A stretch of DNA of 64,000 nucleotides from an uncultured Eubacteriales bacterium (GTDB lineage: Bacteria; Bacillota; Clostridia; Oscillospirales; Acutalibacteraceae): the NCBI GenBank assembly GCA_934454655.1, contig CAKSFK010000008.1, positions 4,763 through 68,762 on the forward strand. The letters run 5' to 3'. The position numbers and the translations under genes are program-made. The notes under the pieces were generated by a model. The model was given only the letters and a program-made list of their open reading frames with translations. It had not been told where the DNA came from and did not search any database. The first letter of the stretch is position 1, and each line of letters begins with the position of its first letter. Shown piece by piece: positions 26,277-34,160 of this stretch.

Positions 26277-27253
26277 TATCTGTCCTCACGGAAGTATGAA
26301 AGTCCCAGATGTGCGGGCGGCTGGCTTTCGCGCTTTTTACGCATACTTGTTATAACCAGCACTATAATTGTTACAAGGTACGGCAGCATTTTGAATATTT
26401 CCTGCGTGCTTACCGCAAGATTGGGTATATAGTTATGAACAATAAACAGTCCGCCGAAAAGTATTGAGCCCAAAATGCTTAAATCCGGTTTCCAGACCGC
26501 AAATATAACCAGCGCAATCGCAAGCCAGCCCCTGTCGCCGAAGGCGTCGTTAGACCAGATGCCGCAGGCGTAATCCATAACATAGTAAAGACCGCCGAGC
26601 CCCGCAATAACGCTGCCTATGCAGGTTGCAAGGTATTTGTACCGCCCGACGGATATTCCCGCCGCGTCCGCCGTTGCGGGGTTTTCGCCCACGGCGCGCA
26701 GGTGCAGACCTACCTTTGTGCGTTTTAAAACATAGGACGATAAAAGCGCTATTACTATTGCCGTGTACGCCAAAAAGCTGTACGAAAAGAATATTTTGCC
26801 CACAGCGCCCAAGTTGTCCGCAAAGGGAAGAGTCTTACGGAAATAATTGCTGGTCTGCGTTAATGTGACCGACGGCATATCGCTCGAGGTAAGCTTTATA
26901 AGCGAGCCGCCGAAAAAGTTTCCGAAGCCCACACCGAAGGTTGTGAGCGCAAGACCGGTTACGTTTTGGTTTGCACGGAGGGTTGTTGTTAAAAAGGCGT
27001 ATATAAGCCCCATGAGCAGAGAACCCGTAATGCAGCACAAAAGCGGAATTATTATTGCAAGCGCCGGATTGACCGTTTTTGCGGACTGCTCGTAAATAAA
27101 CGCGCCGATAACGCCGCTTATTCCGCCGACGTACATAATACCGGGAATACCGAGGTTAAGGTTACCGCTTTTTTCGGTTATTATTTCTCCGGTTGAGCCG
27201 AACAGGAGCGGTATGCCCTGCATTACCGCACGGTGAATAAAGGAAGCTATCAT
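26276..27253 (-). CDS. nupQ: Nucleoside ABC transporter permease (NupQ-like)
   Basis: A 325-aa polytopic permease of the BPD_transp_2 class. It has GEIITEKSGNLNLGIPGIMYVGG near the start (part shown) and GENPATADAAGISVGRYKY in the cytoplasmic loop, both typical of the YufQ/NupQ half of BMP-dependent nucleoside importers. It overlaps its partner nupP by one base at 27253. Substrate specificity follows the operon's lipoprotein and riboswitch: purine nucleosides are the best inference. Confidence 0.88.
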   Translation of the reverse strand: MIASFIHRAVMQGIPLLFGSTGEIITEKSGNLNLGIPGIMYVGGISGVIGAFIYEQSAKTVNPALAIIIPLLCCITGSLLMGLIYAFLTTTLRANQNVTGLALTTFGVGFGNFFGGSLIKLTSSDMPSVTLTQTSNYFRKTLPFADNLGAVGKIFFSYSFLAYTAIVIALLSSYVLKRTKVGLHLRAVGENPATADAAGISVGRYKYLATCIGSVIAGLGGLYYVMDYACGIWSNDAFGDRGWLAIALVIFAVWKPDLSILGSILFGGLFIVHNYIPNLAVSTQEIFKMLPYLVTIIVLVITSMRKKRESQPPAHLGLSYFREDR

Positions 27254-28365
27254 TATTTGTTACCCCCTTTGTTTTTTTCACGGAATTTTATGCTGTAATT
27301 AATGAAAAATTCACTTCCGATTATGAAGAAGATTATAATGCCGGTTATGATTTCGGAAAACGAATCGTTAAGTCCGAATATTGTGGAAATTTCCACAGCG
27401 CCCTTTTCAAGAAATACTATTAAGAACGAAGTAAGCACCATAAACAGCGGGTTGAACTTTGCGAGCCACGAAACCATAATGGCGGTAAAGCCGCGCCCTG
27501 CCGCGGTGTCCCTTGTTATTGTGTGGTCTGTTCCGCTTACAAGGAGAAGTCCCGCAATGCCGCAAAGCGCGCCCGAGATAAGCATTGTGCGGATTATAAC
27601 CTTTTTAACGTCTATTCCGATGTAGCGCGCAGTGTTCTCGCTCTCTCCCACAACCGAAATTTCATAGCCCTGCTTGCTGTACTTAAGGTATATATACATC
27701 ACGGCGGTTAAGACAGCCACAATTATAATGTTAAGCAGGTAATCGTACTCTCCTACAGTCGGCAGCCAGCCCGCACGCGTCGCCTGATTTATAACGCCTA
27801 TCTGTCCCGAGCCCTTAGGCACAGACCATTTAAGCGTGAAATACGAAACTATCTGAATTGCAATGTAGTTCATCATAAGGGTGAAGAGCGTTTCATTTGT
27901 GTTCCACTTTGCCTTAAAAAACGCCGGGATGAGCGCCCAGACAGCGCCCGCGACAATGCTTGCGAGAATAACCACCGGCAAAAGCAGCCATGAGGGCATT
28001 TTGCCGCCGAGCAATATCATACATGCGGCGGTTGCCATTCCGCCCACAAGCACCTGACCCTCGGCGCCGATGTTCCAGAACCTCATTTTAAACGCGGGTG
28101 TTACCGCAAGCGACACGCACAAAAGCATTGCAAGGTTTTGAAGCAGACCCCACACCCTGCGCTCTGTACCGATGGCGCCGTCAATCATAGTGGCATAAAC
28201 CCTGAGCGGATTTTCACCGGTAAGCAAAACGGTCACGAGCGCGCACACAATAAGCGCCGCCGCAACTGCCGCAATTCTTATAAGCCAAGCCGCCAACCTT
28301 GAAACGCCCGAGCGCTTTACAATGTGAAAGAGAGGTTCGCGGTGTGTTTTAACTGTCTGTGCCAT
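27253..28365 (-). CDS. nupP: Nucleoside ABC transporter permease (NupP-like)
   Basis: A 370-aa polytopic permease, longer of the pair. It has FKMRFWNIGAEGQVLVGGM and GESENTARYIGIDVKKVI, typical of YufP/NupP. About 20 residues of polar N-terminus precede the first membrane segment. It forms the channel with the next gene. It overlaps both neighbours by one base, so the four transporter genes are likely translationally coupled. Confidence 0.88.
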   Translation of the reverse strand: MAQTVKTHREPLFHIVKRSGVSRLAAWLIRIAAVAAALIVCALVTVLLTGENPLRVYATMIDGAIGTERRVWGLLQNLAMLLCVSLAVTPAFKMRFWNIGAEGQVLVGGMATAACMILLGGKMPSWLLLPVVILASIVAGAVWALIPAFFKAKWNTNETLFTLMMNYIAIQIVSYFTLKWSVPKGSGQIGVINQATRAGWLPTVGEYDYLLNIIIVAVLTAVMYIYLKYSKQGYEISVVGESENTARYIGIDVKKVIIRTMLISGALCGIAGLLLVSGTDHTITRDTAAGRGFTAIMVSWLAKFNPLFMVLTSFLIVFLEKGAVEISTIFGLNDSFSEIITGIIIFFIIGSEFFINYSIKFREKNKGGNK

Positions 28366-29912
28366 TATTGCTCGCCCTCCCGTTTGTTTTCGGCGTTTTT
28401 CGCCGTCATAAGATAGCCTATTTTCTCTTTGGTTGCTTTTCTCCCGTCAACAATTCCGGCAACCTTGCCCGAACCTATAACCAATATGCGGTCGCATAGC
28501 TCGGTTAAAACGTCAAGGTCCTCACCGACAAATATTACCGCTACGCCGCGCTCTTTTTGCTTGTTAAGGAGATTGTATATCATATAAGAAGAGTTGATGT
28601 CAAGCCCTCTTACGGGGTAAGCTGCCATAAGCACCGTCGGTGATGCCGCGATTTCGCGCCCCACAAGCACCTTTTGAACGTTACCGCCCGAGAGCTTTCT
28701 TACCGGGGTGGAAGCGCCGGGCGTTACTACCTCAAGTTCCTTTATTATCTTCTCGGCAAGGTTGTGCGGACCCTTGCGCTCAACAAACACCGATTTGCCG
28801 CGGCGATAACTTCTGAGCATCATATTATCGGTTATATCCATATTCCCGACAAGCCCCATTCCGAGCCTGTCCTCCGGCACAAAGGAAAGCCTTACGCCGA
28901 GTTCCCTTATCTGGAGCGGCGTTTTATCCCTTAAATTATCCCGCTTGCCGGTTTTGGGGTTATTGTAGGTTATTTCGCCCGTGTCTACTTTCTGGAGTCC
29001 CGCAATTGCCTCAAGCAGTTCGCGCTGCCCGCTGCCCGCAATGCCCGCGATGCCCAGTATCTCGCCCGAGCGTGCCGTAAAGGAAACGTTGTCAAGCACC
29101 TTTACTCCCTCGCGGTTTACGCAGTTGACGTTGCTTATTACAAGCCTGTCCTCGCAATTTTGCGGCTCGGTTCTTTCAATGTTAAGCGAAACCTTTTTGC
29201 CCACCATCATTTCCGTAAGCTGAGCCTCGGTTGTTTCGGCGGTGTTTACGGTGCCTATGTACTCGCCCTTGCGGAGAACCGAAACACGGTCGGAAAGCTC
29301 CATAACCTCGTGCAGCTTGTGGGTTATAATTATAATTGCCTTGCCGTCGTCCCTCATACGGCGAAGAACGTCGAACAGCTTTTCGGTTTCCTGCGGGGTA
29401 AGCACCGCCGTCGGCTCGTCAAGAATAAGAATATCCGCGCCGCGGTAAAGCACCTTTACGATCTCAACCGTCTGTTTTTCGGAAACCGACATTTCATATA
29501 TCTTTTTATCGGGGTTTATATCAAAGCCGTACTGCTCGCTTATCTTCTTTATTTTCTCGGCTGAGCGGCGCAGATTATAGCTTTCGTCCTCCTTAAGACC
29601 CAAAACAATGTTTTCGGCGGCGGTGAAAACGTCCACCAGCTTAAAGTGCTGATGTATCATTCCTATTCCGTAGCCGAACGCATCCTTGGGGGAGTGAATG
29701 ACCGCCTCCTCGCCGTTGATGTAAATCTTTCCGTGATCGGGGAAATATATTCCCGCAATAATATTCATAAGCGTGGTCTTGCCGCTGCCGTTCTCACCGA
29801 GAATCGACAGTATCTCGCCGCGCCTTACCTCAAGGTCAACGTCCTTATTTGCAACAATATTTCCGAAAACCTTTGTAACGCCCTTAAGCTCTATTGCCGC
29901 GTTTGTAGCCAT
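28365..29912 (-). CDS. nupO: Nucleoside ABC transporter ATPase (NupO-like, two NBDs)
   Basis: A 515-aa ATPase with two nucleotide-binding domains. The first has Walker A GENGSGKTT and LLILDEPTAVLTPQE; the second has GIAGSGQRELLEAIAG in place of a standard Walker A and the signature LSGGNVQK. In the second Walker B region the usual glutamate position reads AAYPVRGLD, as in this subfamily. This matches YufO/NupO of BMP-dependent nucleoside importers. It lies about 150 bp after the lipoprotein gene, a gap holding two hairpins. Confidence 0.9.
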   Translation of the reverse strand: MATNAAIELKGVTKVFGNIVANKDVDLEVRRGEILSILGENGSGKTTLMNIIAGIYFPDHGKIYINGEEAVIHSPKDAFGYGIGMIHQHFKLVDVFTAAENIVLGLKEDESYNLRRSAEKIKKISEQYGFDINPDKKIYEMSVSEKQTVEIVKVLYRGADILILDEPTAVLTPQETEKLFDVLRRMRDDGKAIIIITHKLHEVMELSDRVSVLRKGEYIGTVNTAETTEAQLTEMMVGKKVSLNIERTEPQNCEDRLVISNVNCVNREGVKVLDNVSFTARSGEILGIAGIAGSGQRELLEAIAGLQKVDTGEITYNNPKTGKRDNLRDKTPLQIRELGVRLSFVPEDRLGMGLVGNMDITDNMMLRSYRRGKSVFVERKGPHNLAEKIIKELEVVTPGASTPVRKLSGGNVQKVLVGREIAASPTVLMAAYPVRGLDINSSYMIYNLLNKQKERGVAVIFVGEDLDVLTELCDRILVIGSGKVAGIVDGRKATKEKIGYLMTAKNAENKREGEQ

Positions 29913-29948
29913 TGTTTATCCTCCCCAGCCGCTAATCTTATATGTTCT

Positions 29949-30046
29949 CCGTCTTACGACGTCGCGCGGGCAAAAAACGTGCGACGTCGTAAAACGGAAA
30001 GCCTTAATACCACTTAAAGCGGGACATTTTCTGCCCCGCCTTAAGT
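29949..30046 (-). other. Two stem-loops between bmpA and nupO
   Basis: A 17-bp stem (29949-29965 with 29981-29997, one G-T pair) and a second stem (30012-30046). Neither is followed by a clear T run on the minus strand. Such structures often protect the 3' end of a binding-protein message, so more lipoprotein than ATPase could be made. Confidence 0.6.
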
Positions 30047-30060
30047 TTAGTTATACTCTA

Positions 30061-31305
30061 TCAGAACTTTGTATTTGAAAGGGTGATGCCGTCTATCTGA
30101 ATATCGAAGTAAGGAGCGGAACGCTTCTCGGACTCGTGGAAGTAGCCGTTCTCAACAACCTCGGTATCGGCGGTATAGTTAGCGTCGGTATCAACGTCAG
30201 CCATATAGCTTGTGAGGTGCTTATCAGCGTCTACCTTTGCGTTTTTGTTAGCACTGTCCGAAACGGTTACGGTGAAGTTCTTAACATCAAACACGTGAAC
30301 TTTGCCGGCCTCAAGGTTCTTCTTAACTTCGGCAAGCTTGTCCGCGGTACCCTTGGCAGCAGCCTTTTCGTTAACGTCGGTAAGCTCAACGGAGCCGGTT
30401 GCAATGTCGCCGCACCAGTCTTTTTCAATTTCCTTGCCGTTCTTTACGCAATCGATGATGTGCTCAAAATAAGGCTGCCAGTTAATACGTGAGGAAACGA
30501 TGAATGTGTTGGGGCAAGCCTTTAAGGTGCTTCCGTTGTAAGAAACGTTGGGTACGCCGGCGGTTTCGCAAGCGGTGGGAGCGCCCATTGAGTCAGCGTG
30601 CTGGCTTATAAGAACGCACTTGTTGTTTATAAGCTTTGTTGCAGCCTCTTTTTCAGCAGTTTCATCATACCAGCTGCCGGTGAACTGAACTTCCATTGTA
30701 ACGCTGGGGCAAACCGACTTTGCGCCGAGATAGAATGAGGTGTAACCAGAAATAACTTCGGCATAGGTGAACGCGCCTACATAGCCCATTTTAGCCTGCT
30801 CGGCGGTTATTTTGCCGCTTTCGATCATTTCATTGAGCTTCATACCAGCGGCAACGCCCGCAAGGTAACGGCCCTCATAAATGGAGGCAAATGCATTGTG
30901 AAGATTCTTAAGGTCGGAAGTGTGAGCGGTGGTGCCGGTTGCGTGGCAGAACTGCACGTTCGGATACTTTGCCGCAGCCTCCGCAATGTGCTGCTCGTGA
31001 CCGAATGAGTCGGCGAATACAATGTCGCATCCGCGGTCGGCCAAGTCAAGAGCGGCTTCCTTGCACTCGTTGGATTCGGGAATGTTCTTCTTCTCGAGAT
31101 ATTCAACGCCCATCTTTTCGCAGGCAGCCTTTGCCGCGTTGATGAAGTTAAGGTCATAAGTAGAGTTCTCGTCGTGCAGGTAAATAAAGCCTACCTTGAG
31201 TTTCTTGCCGGTGTCCTTAGCGTCCGAACCGGTGTTTTTGCTGCCGCAGCCCGCAAATGCAAAGAGCATTGCAAGACACATAAGCACTGCTGTGAGTTTC
31301 TTCAT
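30061..31305 (-). CDS. bmpA: BMP family nucleoside-binding lipoprotein
   Basis: A 414-aa lipoprotein of the basic membrane protein (PnrA/BmpA/NupN) family. The signal peptide ends AFAGC. The mature part begins LKVGFIYLHDENSTYDLN, close to the family's purine-nucleoside-binding N-terminus, and ANYPN-like and GRYLAGVAAG segments follow. It should capture nucleosides outside the cell for NupOPQ. It follows xpt by about 50 bp, so the upstream guanine riboswitch likely governs it too. Confidence 0.92.
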   Translation of the reverse strand: MKKLTAVLMCLAMLFAFAGCGSKNTGSDAKDTGKKLKVGFIYLHDENSTYDLNFINAAKAACEKMGVEYLEKKNIPESNECKEAALDLADRGCDIVFADSFGHEQHIAEAAAKYPNVQFCHATGTTAHTSDLKNLHNAFASIYEGRYLAGVAAGMKLNEMIESGKITAEQAKMGYVGAFTYAEVISGYTSFYLGAKSVCPSVTMEVQFTGSWYDETAEKEAATKLINNKCVLISQHADSMGAPTACETAGVPNVSYNGSTLKACPNTFIVSSRINWQPYFEHIIDCVKNGKEIEKDWCGDIATGSVELTDVNEKAAAKGTADKLAEVKKNLEAGKVHVFDVKNFTVTVSDSANKNAKVDADKHLTSYMADVDTDANYTADTEVVENGYFHESEKRSAPYFDIQIDGITLSNTKF

Positions 31306-31355
31306 AATTTTCTTCCTCCGAAAAATTATTATATTTGATAAGCGGTAAACCGCGT

Positions 31356-31934
31356 TTATCCCTGTTTGCGGAAGGTTATCCTACAGTTATCCATACTGTC
31401 GATAACGGCGAGCGACTCGACCCGTATGCCGTCAGCCCTCAGCTCATCTCCGCCCTTCTGAAAGCCTTTTTCAATGGCGCAGCACGCGCCCGCAACCGAG
31501 GCGCCCGCCTTGGAAATTATATCGATAAGACCCTTTAAAGCCTTGCCGTTCGCAAGAAAATCGTCCACAATAAGCACGTTGTCGTCGGGGCTTAGATAGT
31601 CGCTTTCAACCACAACCGTGTAATCGGTATTGTGCGTGTAGGAATGAACCGACGTGCTTAAAACCTCGCCCGAAACATTGCTTGATTTGTGTTTCTTCGC
31701 AAATACCACCGGCACGTGCATTGCCGCTCCCGCGGCGACGGCTATGGGTATTCCCGAGGTTTCAATGGTCAATATCTTGTTTACGCCCTCTTCACCGAAC
31801 AGCCGCGCTATTTCTTTACCCATTTCCATTGTAAAGTCAACGTCTATTTGGTGATTTAAGAAAGAACCTACCTTGAGAATATTACCGGGAAGAACTTTTC
31901 CCTCTTTTAATATTTTTTCCTCTAAGGCTTTCAT
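31356..31934 (-). CDS. xpt: Xanthine phosphoribosyltransferase
   Basis: Salvages xanthine (and to a degree guanine) with PRPP to give the nucleotide. 192 aa, normal for Xpt. The start MKALEEKILKEGKVLPGNIL (20 residues) is family-typical, the PRPP-binding motif is VLIVDDFLANGKAL, and the GxPIA region TSGIPIAVAAG is present. AAGGAGC precedes the ATG. The gene sits directly behind a guanine-type riboswitch with its own terminator, the classic arrangement for xpt. Confidence 0.96.
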   Translation of the reverse strand: MKALEEKILKEGKVLPGNILKVGSFLNHQIDVDFTMEMGKEIARLFGEEGVNKILTIETSGIPIAVAAGAAMHVPVVFAKKHKSSNVSGEVLSTSVHSYTHNTDYTVVVESDYLSPDDNVLIVDDFLANGKALKGLIDIISKAGASVAGACCAIEKGFQKGGDELRADGIRVESLAVIDSMDNCRITFRKQG

Positions 31935-31950
31935 TAATTACCAGCTCCTT

Positions 31951-31993
31951 TAGAAAACAAAAAACAGACTTTTAAAATACAAAAAGTCTGTTT
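31951..31993 (-). terminator. Riboswitch-controlled terminator before xpt
   Basis: A 12-bp stem AAACAGACTTTT (31962-31973) with 31982-31993, followed on the minus strand by TTTTTTGTTTTC. It is the expression platform between the purine aptamer and xpt; ligand binding should favour it. Confidence 0.85.
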
Positions 31994-32043
31994 GCCAAAA
32001 GCGAAAGCACCCTGTAAAACAATAGCATTTTAAGGGCAGGTAA

Positions 32044-32113
32044 CCAATAGTCGCAACTTAAAACTTCGGCGTGCGGTAGAAACATTTGGGCCATTTATCC
32101 AAACCTATATTGG
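32044..32113 (-). ncRNA. Guanine-type purine riboswitch
   Basis: Read on the minus strand, P1 is CCAATA/TATTGG. P2 is GTTTGG with CCAAAT around an ATAAATGG loop, and the junction has the family core GTTTCTACC. P3 is CGCA/TGCG with a 3' junction ACTAT. The junction carries C where adenine riboswitches have U, pointing to guanine/hypoxanthine. With the terminator downstream it should shut off xpt and the nucleoside transporter when guanine is plentiful. Confidence 0.9.
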
Positions 32114-32138
32114 CAAACATATTATCTTGTCCGATTAA

Positions 32139-32167
32139 ATCGTAGCACAACCCCGAACCAAAGTCAA
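32139..32167 (-). promoter_or_regulatory. Sigma-A promoter of the xpt-nup operon
   Basis: Minus strand -35 TTGACT (32162-32167) and -10 TACGAT (32139-32144), spacer 17 bp, about 20 nt before the riboswitch aptamer. Confidence 0.7.
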
Positions 32168-32255
32168 CAAAATATGACCTTTTTTTCAAAATTTGTTCAT
32201 ATTTACAGTTTGATTCGTTTTATCACGTTCAATTTATAAAAATTAACAGCCGTAT

Positions 32256-32687
32256 TTAATTCGGTTTATCTTCAAGCACAGAGGTGCAGTGGGGACAGCG
32301 TGTGGCGTCTATAGCAATTTCGGTTTTGCAGTAAGGGCATACCTTAACCGTGGGTTCCGCGGGTTTTTCCTCTTCGGATGAAAACTTTTTGCCTATATCG
32401 TGCAGGCTGTTCATCATTTTGACAATAAAGAAAAGCACGGCGGCGATTATGAGGAAATTAAGCACCGCCATTATAAACGAGCCGTATTTAAGCGAAACGC
32501 CGAGAAAATTTACCGAAAGATTGCTGAAATCGTTTTTTGCCACCAATCCTATAAGCGGCGAAATAATATCGTTCACAAGCGAATCCACAATTGCCTTGAA
32601 CGCCGCGCCTATCATAATACCTACCGCCATATCGACCACGCTGCCGCGGTTGATAAATTCCTTAAATTCCGCAAATATCTTTTTCAT
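32256..32687 (-). CDS. mscL: Large-conductance mechanosensitive channel with C-terminal zinc ribbon
   Basis: A 143-aa MscL. The N-terminal amphipathic helix and first membrane segment read FKEFINRGSVVDMAVGIMIG (20 residues), and the second membrane segment is about residues 75-98. Instead of the usual short charged tail it ends in a zinc-ribbon-like motif, CPYC then CPHC, separated by 12 residues. MscL opens under membrane tension to release solutes. The ATG at 32687 has AAAGGACG upstream; the longer frame reaching 32852 overlaps yfcE and is rejected. Confidence 0.92.
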   Translation of the reverse strand: MKKIFAEFKEFINRGSVVDMAVGIMIGAAFKAIVDSLVNDIISPLIGLVAKNDFSNLSVNFLGVSLKYGSFIMAVLNFLIIAAVLFFIVKMMNSLHDIGKKFSSEEEKPAEPTVKVCPYCKTEIAIDATRCPHCTSVLEDKPN

Positions 32688-32689
32688 TT

Positions 32690-33244
32690 TTATTCGTCCT
32701 TTATTGTAAATTTGTTGTATATCCTGCCGTTTTCGAGTTCTTTCCACAAAAACGTTCCGTTTTGGAGCGTCATATAGCTGTTCGGGCTTTGCTCTTTCGG
32801 TATTGAAACCGAGCCGGGGTTCATATAAACATAATTTTCGTATTCGGTGCACCGCGGTATGTGGGTATGCCCGTTAAGCAGTATATCTCCGTCGCACAGC
32901 GGGGGGAGATTGTTTTCATTATATGTATGTCCGTGCGTGGCGTAAATAAGCCGCTTTCCCACGGGGAACACGGCGTAGTCTGCCAGAACAGGGAAGTCAA
33001 GCACCATCTGATCAACCTCCGCCTCGCAGTTGCCGCGAACGCAGAATATTTTGTTTTTAAGCGTGTCAAGCAGAGAAATAACCTCTTTCGGCGCGTATTC
33101 GCGCGGCAGATCGTTCCTCGGTCCGTGATAAAGAATATCGCCGAGCAGAAGCAACCTGTCCGCCTTTTCGGCTTTAAACGCCTCGGTAAGCTTTGAGCAC
33201 CAGTAAGCCGAGCCGTGTATGTCCGACGCAATAAGCAGTTTCAT
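32690..33244 (-). CDS. yfcE: YfcE-type phosphodiesterase
   Basis: Calcineurin-like phosphodiesterase of 184 aa, the E. coli YfcE length. Metal-binding motifs stand in order: IASDIHG, LLGDILYHGPRN, VRGNCEAEVDQ, THGH, NGHTH and NPGS. The LYHGPRNDLP segment distinguishes YfcE from the shorter MJ0936-like enzyme at 3612-4085. The physiological substrate is unknown. It lies 4 bp after uppP and 2 bp before mscL, so all three are co-transcribed. Confidence 0.93.
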   Translation of the reverse strand: MKLLIASDIHGSAYWCSKLTEAFKAEKADRLLLLGDILYHGPRNDLPREYAPKEVISLLDTLKNKIFCVRGNCEAEVDQMVLDFPVLADYAVFPVGKRLIYATHGHTYNENNLPPLCDGDILLNGHTHIPRCTEYENYVYMNPGSVSIPKEQSPNSYMTLQNGTFLWKELENGRIYNKFTIKDE

Positions 33245-33248
33245 ACCC

Positions 33249-34097
33249 TCACCCCGCAATCAAAAAGTAAGCCAAAACCGCCGCGCCGAGCACTATTCTG
33301 TACCAACCGAAGGCTGAGAAGTCGTGACGTCTTACATAGCCTATAAGGAACTTTATTGCCGCAACCGAAACCAAAAAGGATGTGAGTGTGCCGACAATAA
33401 GCACCGCAAGCTCGGCGCCTGTAAACGTAAGCCCGAATTTTAAAAGCTTTATAAAGCTTGCCCCGAACATTACGGGAACGGCAAGGAAAAAGCTGAACTC
33501 CGCCGCGGTAACGCGCGAAACGCCGATTATTATGGCGCCCAGTATTGTAGAGCCGCTGCGCGAGGTGCCGGGTATGAGGGAGAGCGCCTGAAAACAGCCT
33601 ATTAAGAAGGCGGTTTTGTAAGACATATCGGTTATGCCTGCAACCTTGGGGCTTTTGTTTTTGTTCGCGCGCTCTATAACAATAAACAGCACGCCGTAAA
33701 CAATAAGCGCCGCGGAAACCACTATGTAGTTGTGAAAATGCTTTTCAAAGAAATTGTCAAACGGAATACCGATTACCGCCGCGGGCAGCATTGCCACGAT
33801 CACCTTAAACCACATATCCATTACGTCTTTTTTAATTATTCCGCCGCTTTTTGTTATGTAGTTATATCCCTTTGTTTTATCCGCCGTGAACGGCCAAAGC
33901 TTTTTCCAAAACAGCACCACGACCGCAAGGATAGCGCCGAGCTGTATTACAACGTTAAACATCTCCATAAAACTTTCGGACATATTAAGCTTTATAAATT
34001 CGTCCGCAAGGATAAGGTGACCCGTGCTGCTTATCGGCAGCCACTCGGTAATGCCCTCCACAATTCCGAGTATTATCGATTTTATAATATCTGACAT
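33249..34097 (-). CDS. uppP: Undecaprenyl-diphosphatase UppP/BacA
   Basis: Integral membrane phosphatase, 282 aa, that recycles undecaprenyl pyrophosphate to the carrier lipid for cell wall synthesis and gives bacitracin tolerance when abundant. Active-site motifs are EGITEWLPISSTGHL and PGTSRSGSTI, with about eight membrane segments. The ATG at 34097 (MSDIIKSIILG) is the family start; the frame extension to 34130 is not needed. It follows glgA after a 60-bp gap with a GC-rich hairpin (34123-34148). Confidence 0.95.
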   Translation of the reverse strand: MSDIIKSIILGIVEGITEWLPISSTGHLILADEFIKLNMSESFMEMFNVVIQLGAILAVVVLFWKKLWPFTADKTKGYNYITKSGGIIKKDVMDMWFKVIVAMLPAAVIGIPFDNFFEKHFHNYIVVSAALIVYGVLFIVIERANKNKSPKVAGITDMSYKTAFLIGCFQALSLIPGTSRSGSTILGAIIIGVSRVTAAEFSFFLAVPVMFGASFIKLLKFGLTFTGAELAVLIVGTLTSFLVSVAAIKFLIGYVRRHDFSAFGWYRIVLGAAVLAYFLIAG

Positions 34098-34160
34098 ATA
34101 TTTCTCCCCATTCGGCATTAATCCCTGCACCGCCGAAGCGGTGCAGGGTGAAACTTTGCA

